A stretch of 45,546 bases of DNA, taken from the NCBI GenBank assembly GCA_024401555.1, contig JAKSKV010000027.1:1-45546 (forward strand), in the 5' to 3' direction. Shown piece by piece: positions 1-8,474 of the stretch. A program made the translations under genes and the position numbers. Source of the stretch: Paludibacteraceae bacterium (lineage in GTDB: Bacteria; Bacteroidota; Bacteroidia; Bacteroidales; Paludibacteraceae). The notes beneath the pieces are model-generated. The model worked only from the letters and a program-made list of their open reading frames with translations, did not search any database and was not told where the DNA came from. Each line of letters opens with the position of its first letter. Positions within the stretch are counted from its first letter, which is position 1.

Positions 1-66
1 TTTTCGATGGATGACATGAAATCAAGATTACTCCTCCAATAACCTGATAGTTACTCTTAGTCGTAT

Positions 67-945
67 ATGAATATAAAGAATCACCTTGCCGCCAAAATCG
101 TACTTTTTACTATCTTCCTTTTGACGATAGGCATTCTATTTTGCAACCACCACTTCCAACTCTACGCCTTCAACCCCTACAGCGTCTGCATGACAAAGAG
201 CCTCCGTGTCATGACATGGAATGTCCACATCTCCGATCCGAATTTTAAGACAAAACAATCTGCCATCGCGGCTGAAATCATATCCCAGCAAGCGGATGCC
301 GTACTCATCAATGAGTTTGATAAAAGGAACTCAGCGCTCCTCGATTCGTTGGTAAGGGTAGCGTACCCCTATGTGGCGGATAAGTATGGAATTGGTTGCG
401 GCGATGTCCTATACAGTCGTTACCCAATTACGGAATACAACCGATTGGAAGGTTCGGCCTTAGGTACGCTATGCTATGAGTTCCGGCTAGCGGTGAACGA
501 GCAAACAGTACGGGTCGTCGGTTGCCACTTGATCAGCACCAATAATTTCAGTAAAGACCATCGTTACACGTTGCAAAACGCCCACGACATCCTCTCCCTG
601 CCAGACTACTATTCCCTCTATGAAACAGCCAAGGAACGACGTACTCAAGAGGCGGAATTGATCCGTGATTGTATCCTAGCGGAAAACCTTCCCACGATTG
701 TACTAGGCGATATGAACGACCTCTCCGGCATGTCTCCACTCACCACCTTGCAGCGCGCAGGCCTCAAAGACGCCTGGTGGGAACGAGGCTCAGGCCTCGG
801 CATCACCTTCCGCGAAGGCTGGATGCGCTTCCGCCTCGACCACATCCTCTACGACTCACATTGGAATCCCATATCCATTAGGGTAGTGCAAAGCGATCTG
901 TCGGACCATTTGCCTTTGGTGGGAGAGTTTGAGTTGGGGAAATAG
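67..945 (+). CDS. Endonuclease/exonuclease/phosphatase (EEP) fold protein, membrane-anchored or secreted
   Basis: A 292-residue protein with one hydrophobic N-terminal segment (about residues 9-27) that acts as a signal or anchor, so the domain probably faces the periplasm or the outside. The EEP metal-dependent phosphodiesterase motifs are all visible: WNVH with Asn52, a metal-binding Glu83 (INEFD), His154, GDMND with Asp215 and Asn217, RLDH with Asp258/His259, and SDHLPL with Asp280/His281. The catalytic set looks intact, so an active Mg-dependent phosphoesterase is expected. The family covers nucleases, sphingomyelinases and inositol phosphatases, and the substrate cannot be told from sequence. 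It sits alone, with about 200 bp before the next gene. Only 66 bp of upstream sequence are in the window and no clear promoter is seen there. Confidence 0.85.
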   Translation: MNIKNHLAAKIVLFTIFLLTIGILFCNHHFQLYAFNPYSVCMTKSLRVMTWNVHISDPNFKTKQSAIAAEIISQQADAVLINEFDKRNSALLDSLVRVAYPYVADKYGIGCGDVLYSRYPITEYNRLEGSALGTLCYEFRLAVNEQTVRVVGCHLISTNNFSKDHRYTLQNAHDILSLPDYYSLYETAKERRTQEAELIRDCILAENLPTIVLGDMNDLSGMSPLTTLQRAGLKDAWWERGSGLGITFREGWMRFRLDHILYDSHWNPISIRVVQSDLSDHLPLVGEFELGK

Positions 946-1083
946 GGAGTTCAAAGCTTTCGTAGCCCCTTGTATCTCACCCCGCTAATTAGCACATCCC
1001 CATTGAAAAAAACATTTTCCTCCCCCGAATTTGTGGAGATTCTTAAAAAAAATTGAAGGATATAGATAAAAAAAGAAAAATTC

Positions 1084-1114
1084 TTTGCGATTTATGGATT
1101 TATTCATATATTCG
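1084..1114 (+). promoter_or_regulatory. Bacteroidota-type promoter for the MORN gene
   Basis: TTTG at 1084-1087, a 19 bp spacer, then TATATTCG at 1107-1114. This fits the Bacteroidota sigma-ABfr pattern TTTG-N19-TAnnTTTG with one mismatch in the -7 box. The start codon lies 32 bp further on. Confidence 0.6.
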
Positions 1115-1146
1115 CGGTACTAAAAAATCAAAAAGGAACGGAAAAC

Positions 1147-1617
1147 ATGAAGGCAAAAATTTTGGCGGTAGTCGCAATCCTTGCTCTTACTGGTATTCAA
1201 GCTAATGCACAGTGCAAGGGAAAGTGCAGAAACGGTTTCGGTACATTCACCTTTGAGAGTGGTGAGACTTATACTGGCAACTTTGTTGATGGAAAGTTTG
1301 AAGGTAAGGGAACTTACAAGTTCAAATCAGGTTCCGTTTATGAAGGAGAATACAAGGCTGGTATCCGCGACGGTCAAGGTAAGTTCACTTACCCTACCGG
1401 TGATGTTTACCAAGGTCCTTTCGTTAATGGAAAGCCAGAGGGCGAAGGCGTATATTACTACGCTAACGGTGATAAATACGAGGGTGAGTTCAAGAATGGT
1501 AAGAAGCACGGAAACGGTGTTTACACATTCGCGAGCGGTACCAAGCAAACAGGAGTCTTCGAGGATGGCGATATCATCGAGGAGATCAGCATCGAGCGCC
1601 CAAGAAAGAATAGTTAA
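1147..1617 (+). CDS. Exported MORN-repeat protein
   Basis: A 156-residue protein with a signal peptide (residues 1-22, ending ANA-Q). Four MORN repeats of 23 residues run from about 42 to 133, each with a YxGxFxxGxxxGxGxYxxxxG pattern. MORN repeats form an elongated beta-hairpin sheet and usually serve as scaffolds or bind lipids or partners; no catalytic domain is present. Two cysteines (Cys23, Cys27) follow the cleavage region. The context does not match the lipobox Leu-x-x-Cys well, so a soluble periplasmic protein is more likely than a lipoprotein. It has its own promoter and a strong terminator directly after the stop, so it is probably monocistronic. The partner or role is unknown. Confidence 0.85.
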   Translation: MKAKILAVVAILALTGIQANAQCKGKCRNGFGTFTFESGETYTGNFVDGKFEGKGTYKFKSGSVYEGEYKAGIRDGQGKFTYPTGDVYQGPFVNGKPEGEGVYYYANGDKYEGEFKNGKKHGNGVYTFASGTKQTGVFEDGDIIEEISIERPRKNS

Positions 1618-1637
1618 TGATAAATCATTGATTGGAG

Positions 1638-1668
1638 AAGGACATTCCTTTGGGGATGTCCTTTTTTG
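1638..1668 (+). terminator. Rho-independent terminator after the MORN gene
   Basis: The inverted repeat AAGGACAT...ATGTCCTT continues inward through two or three more pairs including one wobble, and is followed by a run of T. It lies 20 bp after the stop codon. Confidence 0.85.
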
Positions 1669-1717
1669 TTTATACCCAAGAAAATATAGCCACGAATATT
1701 AACCACGAAAATACGCC

Positions 1718-2662
1718 ATGAAGAACCCAGTCCTCATCATCCTACTATCCCTTCCCATACTCTTCAGCTGCGAGAAGGTCAAGGAGATCCTCTCACCCAC
1801 GACGGTAGAGGAGGAGAGCCGTGCGCCCCACGCCCTGACACTCTCCGATACGATAGTGGCCGACTCCGTCACGAAAAAGCGGGTACCCGCCATAGCAGCC
1901 GACTCCGTCGCCCTCCGCATCGCCTTCTTGGATGCCGTAGGAACCCCTTTGAAAAGCCCCATTCCCATCACCTTCGTGGATGAAGGCGTTTCAGAGACGG
2001 TGATGACCGACGCGAAGGGAATGATCCGCAAAATGGTGAAGTCAGACCATGTGGTGACGCTACGCTTCGGTGAGGACGAGATCATCAACTATTTCGACAT
2101 GAAGGGAGGCGAGACGCTCGACGACCGCATCCACCTCAATATCCTCCCCATGCGCGGCCGCATCATGGATAGCGACGGCGTGCCACTCCAACGCATGCCC
2201 TTCCACATCCACTACCGCTACGACAGGAAAGATCGCACCCAAGGTTGCACCAGCGACCAAGTAGTCTATACCGATACCTTAGGCTACTACAAAACCTACG
2301 TGACCGCCGACTTCCACAGCATGGTGCTCCGCAGCTGCGGATTCACTTTCGGCATCGTCCCTAAACGCGAATTCACCGAATTCCCCGTCCAAAACTTCCT
2401 CTTTGAACCATTCGAGGTGGAAAACCGTTGCGCCTATAATGTGCCAAGCCATCAGATAGCCTTGGAAATACCCTTTTCCGAAGGTTACAGCGAGTCTGTG
2501 GCGTGGGGTGATTGGTCGGACCTCTTCGCCATGGATGAGGCCTTAGAGAGCTCCGAAACCATCAAGGTGAAGCTCTCCTTCGCGAAAAAGAGTTATACCT
2601 ACAAACTAAAAAAGAAGAGCGGCGTCTTCCGATCACCGCTCTTCCGTGTCTGTTTGAAATGA
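1718..2662 (+). CDS. Putative lipoprotein of unknown function with a carboxypeptidase-regulatory-like segment
   Basis: A 314-residue protein with a lipoprotein signal (hydrophobic residues 4-16, lipobox LFSC with Cys18), so it is probably anchored in the outer or inner membrane. After a low-complexity Ser/Thr/Glu linker the sequence looks all-beta. One segment near residues 145-200 (GRIMDSDGVPLQRMPFHIHY, then a DTLGYY turn) resembles the carboxypeptidase-regulatory/Ig-like folds common in Bacteroidota surface proteins. A similar shorter unit (FLDAVGTPLKSPIPITF) lies near residues 70-90. No catalytic motif is seen. Composition is GC-rich compared with the MORN gene before it. It may belong to the Bacteroidota radical-SAM-associated lipoproteins, but no radical SAM gene is nearby, so I do not assign it. 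Confidence 0.6.
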   Translation: MKNPVLIILLSLPILFSCEKVKEILSPTTVEEESRAPHALTLSDTIVADSVTKKRVPAIAADSVALRIAFLDAVGTPLKSPIPITFVDEGVSETVMTDAKGMIRKMVKSDHVVTLRFGEDEIINYFDMKGGETLDDRIHLNILPMRGRIMDSDGVPLQRMPFHIHYRYDRKDRTQGCTSDQVVYTDTLGYYKTYVTADFHSMVLRSCGFTFGIVPKREFTEFPVQNFLFEPFEVENRCAYNVPSHQIALEIPFSEGYSESVAWGDWSDLFAMDEALESSETIKVKLSFAKKSYTYKLKKKSGVFRSPLFRVCLK

Positions 2663-2671
2663 ATTTTATGG

Positions 2672-2772
2672 GTAGGGGCGTGTAGCATACGCCCTGTCCA
2701 ATCGCCTTGTCCAATCGCCTGGGAAGAAACGGCAAACGCCTTTTGCCCAACCGATCGGCCCCTTCCCCCTAC
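2672..2772. repeat. Small inverted-repeat element enclosing a perfect 13-bp tandem duplication
   Basis: GTAGGGG at 2672-2678 is mirrored by CCCCTAC at 2766-2772. Inside are a small hairpin (GGGCGT...ACGCCC, 2676-2694) and two exact head-to-tail copies of TGTCCAATCGCCT (2695-2707 and 2708-2720). It fills the gap between two convergent lipoprotein genes and just overlaps the end of the gldB-like gene. It looks like a short intergenic repeat element, but no second copy was noticed in this window. Confidence 0.4.
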
Positions 2773-3887
2773 GGATTATACCTCGATCCGTTCAAGATCA
2801 TCTGCGCATCCTGTTGCGCCAATAAATCCGCTAAAGAGAGCGATGAATTCCGCTCCATATACTTGGAGACGATCTGCCAACCCAACCAGACAGCCGCACG
2901 TCCCGGTGCGCTGTACTGCTCTGTAGAGAAATACTTGGTGGCACCAGACATGATCGTGAAGTCTGTGATCATCTTATTGTCTGTCTCAAAGAGCAGATTC
3001 TCCTCCCGGAGGAAATTCCACATCTTCTTCTCGTTCGCCTCACACCAAGCCCATTCGTCGTCGGTGTAGCCCATGATCCGCTTCGGCGAATCCTCCTGCA
3101 TGATGGCGTCGGTGACGTAGAGCATCTTGCCGTAGTAGATGAGGTAGTCGAGGAGGTTGCCCGCCTCTTTGGTCATCGGGAATTGCTCGCAGGTACACTC
3201 GTAGATGGCGTCAGGGACGATCTTCTCCCTGGTCATGTTCTTGATTTGGTACTGGAAGACACCTGGCGCATAGGCGTAGTTGGCGTAATCCGCACCTAGG
3301 AAGTACTCCAATGAGACGTAGAGCGTGTTCTCGTCGAGGGCGAGGTAGTTGCCGAATCCGGAGTAGATCAGATGGATGTTCTCTGGCGTCTGGTAGCCGG
3401 GGATCAGTTGCGTCGCGCGGGAGAACGACTTCGTGAACTGACGCTGGATATCCTCGGTCTGCTCGTACCGCTTTTCGCACTCGTTGAAGACGTCGTGGTA
3501 AGCCTGGTGGACGAGGAAGAGGTAGAAGAGAGTCTCGTATGAGGTCTCATAGCCGGAGGACATCTCGGTCAACATCGTCATGTATTGCCTGAATTGAGTA
3601 GGATACTGCCCCTTGATGACCTCGATCTTCTGCTTTAGGCAGAGCGAATCGTCGTCAGGAATATCCACCTTCATCAAATCGTACTGGTCGTTTCCGACGT
3701 GTGCGGGCCTTGTGATGCAGCTGTCGAGTCCGTAGATCAACTGGTCGAAGCGCACGAAGTTGATTTGAACCGCATCGGGGTCGGTCGTGGCCACCTCCTT
3801 GAATCTGTTGTTGGTGCCTCCGCAAGAGGCGAGTAGGGCCATTGCACACAAAAATGCGCCGTAGAATAATCTCTTCTTCATTCTCAT
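2769..3887 (-). CDS. gldB: GldB-like lipoprotein (gliding motility/type IX secretion-associated family)
   Basis: A 372-residue protein with a lipoprotein signal (lipobox LLASC, Cys22). The overall layout follows the GldB family: an early RFDQLIY segment, a central Gly/Tyr-rich segment with YVSLEYFLG, and a C-terminal block PGRAAVWLGWQIV...YMERN followed by DAQMILNGSRYNP. GldB is an essential lipoprotein for gliding in Flavobacterium johnsoniae. Homologues are widespread in non-gliding Bacteroidota and their biochemical role is not known. A type IX cargo and PorP/SprF partner in the same window fit its presence. It lies downstream of the ABC-F gene on the same strand but is cut off from it by a strong hairpin terminator, so it is probably transcribed separately. 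The symbol is by family resemblance. Confidence 0.75.
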   Translation of the reverse strand: MRMKKRLFYGAFLCAMALLASCGGTNNRFKEVATTDPDAVQINFVRFDQLIYGLDSCITRPAHVGNDQYDLMKVDIPDDDSLCLKQKIEVIKGQYPTQFRQYMTMLTEMSSGYETSYETLFYLFLVHQAYHDVFNECEKRYEQTEDIQRQFTKSFSRATQLIPGYQTPENIHLIYSGFGNYLALDENTLYVSLEYFLGADYANYAYAPGVFQYQIKNMTREKIVPDAIYECTCEQFPMTKEAGNLLDYLIYYGKMLYVTDAIMQEDSPKRIMGYTDDEWAWCEANEKKMWNFLREENLLFETDNKMITDFTIMSGATKYFSTEQYSAPGRAAVWLGWQIVSKYMERNSSLSLADLLAQQDAQMILNGSRYNP

Positions 3888-3924
3888 ATAATTTAACGCT
3901 GTCGCTATTTAACTCTCTCTTAAT

Positions 3925-3959
3925 TTAAAAAGAGGAGGCGTATGGCTACGTCTCCTCTT
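3925..3959 (-). terminator. Strong terminator after the ABC-F gene
   Basis: A near-perfect 13-bp stem with a 4-nt loop (AAGAGGAG...CTCCTCTT at its base, 3930-3959; one wobble pair), followed on the minus strand by a T run. It separates the ABC-F gene from the gldB-like gene. Confidence 0.9.
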
Positions 3960-3980
3960 CCTATGATGATTTTCGTATGG

Positions 3981-5606
<1,626 letters not shown>

Positions 5607-5634
5607 CTATTAATGTTCTTTTTATTTCTCTTTG

Positions 5635-5665
5635 CAAAGATACATTTTTATTCTCTATTCTCAAA
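5635..5665 (-). promoter_or_regulatory. Consensus promoter for the ABC-F gene
   Basis: On the minus strand: TTTG (plus-strand CAAA at 5662-5665), a 19 bp spacer, then TATCTTTG (plus-strand CAAAGATA at 5635-5642). This is an exact match to the Bacteroidota TTTG-N19-TAnnTTTG pattern, about 35 bp before the start codon. Confidence 0.75.
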
Positions 5666-5706
5666 TTAAATGTCGATATGCTATTCTAAATGAAGCCATT
5701 TATTCG

Positions 5707-5714
5707 TAATTTTG
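5707..5714 (+). promoter_or_regulatory. -7 box upstream of the FGE-like lipoprotein gene
   Basis: TAATTTTG matches TAnnTTTG and lies 18 bp before the ATG. No TTTG is seen at the expected -33 distance, so the promoter may be weak or activator-dependent. Confidence 0.45.
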
Positions 5715-5732
5715 CATGCAATTTGATACGAT

Positions 5733-6608
5733 ATGAATTACAAAAATTTGATTTATGCCGCCGTGGTGATGTCGTTTGTCTCATGCGGTGCGAAGAAAGA
5801 GGTGGTGAAAGAGTCTGAAACCTCGGAAAAAGAGCGTGTGAGTAGGGTGGATGACAACGCCTCGAAGCGTACACCTATCCAGACGGAGACTACGGTGAAG
5901 GAGAAGAAACAGAAGTTGGTTTTCTCGGTAAAGGGCGTTGCGTTCGAAATGGTGAGAGTGCCTGGTGGCACCTTTACGATGGGCGCCACTTCGGAGCAGG
6001 GAAAATTCGCCGACGCGACGGAGAAACCGGCGCACAAGGTGACTTTGGATGGTTACTACATGGGCCAGACGGAGGTGACGCAAGAGTTGTGGAACGCCGT
6101 GATGGGCAACAACCCATCCAAATACAAGGGCGAGTCGTTCCCTGTGGAGTCGGTCTCTTGGGATATGTGCCAGACCTTTTTGAAGCGATTGAGCGTCATG
6201 ACGGGAAAGAGTTTCCGCTTGCCAACCGAGGCGGAGTGGGAGTTCGCCGCAAGAGCGGGTAAGTCATCCGGCAACTATATGTACAGCGGAAGCAACAACT
6301 GGATGGATGTGGCGACGCGCGACAAGTATGCCACCTCTCCCACCTATAAGGTAGCCTCCAAAAAGGCCAACGAGTTGGGCATTTACGACATGAGCGGAAA
6401 TGTGTCAGAGTGGTGCGAGGATTGGTATGGCGACTATACGTCTGCGCCTCAGACGAACCCTAAGGGGGCGCAACGGGGCGAGGCGCGTGTCTATCGTGGC
6501 GGTAGCGCCACTATGCCGGAGACCTATTGCCGTGTCTCTGCCAGGGACGGCGGAAAGCCGGAGAGCTGGTTCTACACGGTAGGTTTGCGTTTGGCGTTGT
6601 CAGAATAA
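5733..6608 (+). CDS. Lipoprotein with formylglycine-generating-enzyme-like (SUMF1/FGE-sulfatase) domain
   Basis: A 291-residue protein with a lipobox (SFVSC, Cys18), a charged linker to about residue 65, then a full FGE-like domain (about 70-290). Family blocks include VPGGTFTMG, EVTQELWNAVMG, FPVESVSWD, FRLPTEAEWEFAAR, MSGNVSEWCEDW, RVYRGGS and a final VGLRLAL. Active FGEs use two cysteines in the segment after the RGGS motif. Aligned by eye, the second is kept (Cys266) but the first is Met261, so sulfatase activation is unlikely. Such non-catalytic members are common as exported structural proteins in Bacteroidota, including the gliding/type IX proteins GldJ and GldK. No sulfatase gene adjoins it. 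It is followed 63 bp later by a glycosyltransferase gene on the same strand. Confidence 0.85.
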   Translation: MNYKNLIYAAVVMSFVSCGAKKEVVKESETSEKERVSRVDDNASKRTPIQTETTVKEKKQKLVFSVKGVAFEMVRVPGGTFTMGATSEQGKFADATEKPAHKVTLDGYYMGQTEVTQELWNAVMGNNPSKYKGESFPVESVSWDMCQTFLKRLSVMTGKSFRLPTEAEWEFAARAGKSSGNYMYSGSNNWMDVATRDKYATSPTYKVASKKANELGIYDMSGNVSEWCEDWYGDYTSAPQTNPKGAQRGEARVYRGGSATMPETYCRVSARDGGKPESWFYTVGLRLALSE

Positions 6609-6671
6609 TATCAATGAATCAATCATGGACGGGTGGCGGTGTCGCTGCTCGTTCTTTTTTTTGTCGGATTT

Positions 6672-7535
6672 ATGGCTTATACTTATTCCTTTATCATTCC
6701 ACATCGCAATGCGCCGTCACTGCTGAAAAGGTGCGTGGAGAGCATCCCCGAACGGGAGGATGTCGAGGTGATTGTGGTCGATGACCATAGTGATGAGGAT
6801 AAAGTGCCAGACTTGCCTGAGCGGGACCATCTTCGTCTGCTCCGTTTGGCTCCGACAGAGCCGAGTGGCGCCGGGCAGGCGAGGAATCGGGGACTCGCTG
6901 TCGCAAGAGGCAAGTGGATCCTCTTCGCGGATTGCGATGACTATTACGCCCCTGGTGCGATCGCCGTATTGGACAAGTACCGCGAATCGGAGTTGGATCT
7001 CCTCTATTTCAACTTTGAATACAGGGATGGAGAGAGCTTCGAACCGCTACAATCCATGCCCATTGCCTCCTATTTGTCGAAAGATGAATGCACGGAGCGT
7101 GATTGGGCGGAGATTAGGTTCCACCACAAGATGCCGTGGACCAAGATGGCCCGTAAAAGTTTCTTGGATCAATATGCCGTCCGTTTCGAGAACTCGATCA
7201 ATGGCAATGATATTTTTTACTCGTTGCAGGTCGGTTATTACGCGCGGCTTGTCGCACTGGAGCCGACGCCGCTCTATGTCTATCTGAAAAATCCAGGCAG
7301 CCTCGTTAACCGTGCGAAGAGCGTGGAGTCGGCCTATTGCCATCTCTTGCACAAGATGCAGCTGAACCACTTCTACCGATTCATAGGCCATTCGGAGTGG
7401 TGCCTACCCGCTTGGAAGGAGTTCCTCTGCAAATGTAGGCTCTTGGGCCCTTCGTTCCTATGCTATGTTTTGCGTCGTTTGCCTGCCATCCTTCGAGGTC
7501 GAACCCAATGGGTGCGCTACTTCCGAGGAGAGTAG
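6672..7535 (+). CDS. Glycosyltransferase family 2 protein
   Basis: A 287-residue GT-A-fold transferase. The first beta strand YSFIIPHRN begins right after the chosen ATG. VDDHSDE supplies the nucleotide-binding acid, GAGQARNRGLAVARGKW is the usual helix after it, and FADCDDYY carries the DxD-type metal/nucleotide site. An in-frame GTG at 6633 would add a hydrophobic 13-residue leader, but family members start at the beta strand, so 6672 is preferred. No membrane segment is present, so it acts on the cytoplasmic side, adding a sugar to a surface glycan or lipid-linked acceptor; the acceptor is unknown. It ends only 9 bp from the convergent end of miaA. Confidence 0.85.
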   Translation: MAYTYSFIIPHRNAPSLLKRCVESIPEREDVEVIVVDDHSDEDKVPDLPERDHLRLLRLAPTEPSGAGQARNRGLAVARGKWILFADCDDYYAPGAIAVLDKYRESELDLLYFNFEYRDGESFEPLQSMPIASYLSKDECTERDWAEIRFHHKMPWTKMARKSFLDQYAVRFENSINGNDIFYSLQVGYYARLVALEPTPLYVYLKNPGSLVNRAKSVESAYCHLLHKMQLNHFYRFIGHSEWCLPAWKEFLCKCRLLGPSFLCYVLRRLPAILRGRTQWVRYFRGE

Positions 7536-7544
7536 GTCGAACGT

Positions 7545-8408
7545 TTAATCGGTCAAGGTCTCCCACTGGATCTCCTCATCCCGCTTGAACCATGTGATCT
7601 GTTTCTTGGCGTAGTGGCGGCTATTTTGTTGTATCATCTGTTTGGCGTATTCCAAAGTCCAATTACCGTCGAAATATTCGAACAACTCTTTGTAGCCCAC
7701 TGTGTTCAACGAATTGAGACCCTTGTAAGGGTAGAGGGCTTTCGCCTCCTCTAAAAGGCCCGCTTCGAACATCTTGTCCACGCGGAGATTGATGCGCTCG
7801 TACAGCTCCTCCCGTGGCCGCGTGAAGCCGATTTTCTCGATGTCGAACGGACGCTCCTTCTTGGTGTCCGTATGGAAGGATGAGAAGGGTTTGCCTGTCT
7901 GGATACAGACCTCCAAGGCATGCTTGATGCGCTTGTGGTTGAGGGGATCCACTTGTCGATAATAGACGGGGTCCAGCATTTTCAGCTCGTTGCGCAGGGC
8001 ATCCACTCCCTCGTTGGCCAATCGGAGGTCCAACTCCCTTCGTAGTTCCTCGTCTATCTTGGGAATGTCGTCAATTCCTTTGCAGATCGCGTCGATGTAG
8101 AGCATTGAACCTCCTACCATCAGCACGGTGTCGTGCCGCTGGAAAAGTTCCTCGCATTTGGCGAGCGCCTCTAACTCGAATTTTCCGCAACTGTAATAAT
8201 CGTGGATGGAGAGGTTGCCGATAAAGTGGTGTGGTACACGCTGCAACTCCTTTTCTGTGGGTGCTGCCGTGCCGATCTTCATCTCCCGGTACATCTGCCT
8301 GGAGTCGCACGAAATGATCTCCGTGTGGAGTGATTCCGCAAGCTGAAGGCTCCTTTCCGTCTTTCCGACGCCGGTTGGCCCAAGTATTATGATGAGTCTC
8401 TTTTTCAT
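7545..8408 (-). CDS. miaA: tRNA dimethylallyltransferase
   Basis: A 287-residue enzyme that transfers dimethylallyl to A37 of tRNAs reading UNN codons. It shows a P-loop GPTGVGKTE at the N-terminus, [11 protein letters not shown] (the conserved Asp-Ser-x-Gln substrate motif), a GGSMLYIDA segment where most homologues have GGSGLY, and near the C-terminus [10 protein letters not shown], which matches the family's RKRQxTWFR motif. The start is placed at the ATG at 8408. A start at 8423 would lie just before the terminator hairpin of the upstream glycogen operon, and [13 protein letters not shown] is the usual N-terminus. A near-match -7 box (TATCTTAG) sits directly before the start. Confidence 0.95.
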   Translation of the reverse strand: MKKRLIIILGPTGVGKTERSLQLAESLHTEIISCDSRQMYREMKIGTAAPTEKELQRVPHHFIGNLSIHDYYSCGKFELEALAKCEELFQRHDTVLMVGGSMLYIDAICKGIDDIPKIDEELRRELDLRLANEGVDALRNELKMLDPVYYRQVDPLNHKRIKHALEVCIQTGKPFSSFHTDTKKERPFDIEKIGFTRPREELYERINLRVDKMFEAGLLEEAKALYPYKGLNSLNTVGYKELFEYFDGNWTLEYAKQMIQQNSRHYAKKQITWFKRDEEIQWETLTD

Positions 8409-8426
8409 GACGCTAAGATACAAAAA

Positions 8427-8452
8427 AAAGCGAGGACAATAGCCTCGCTTTT
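8427..8452 (-). terminator. Terminator at the end of the glycogen operon
   Basis: A 10-bp perfect stem (AAAAGCGAGG/CCTCGCTTTT) with a 6-nt loop and T runs on both strands. It lies between the phosphorylase stop and the miaA start. Confidence 0.9.
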
Positions 8453-8474
8453 TTCTCGTATGGTTGTGTGATGA

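Noticed and set aside
6633-6671. GTG-initiated hydrophobic leader on the family 2 glycosyltransferase
   Set aside because: Family members begin at the first beta strand just after the ATG at 6672; the leader has no basic residues and no ribosome binding site.
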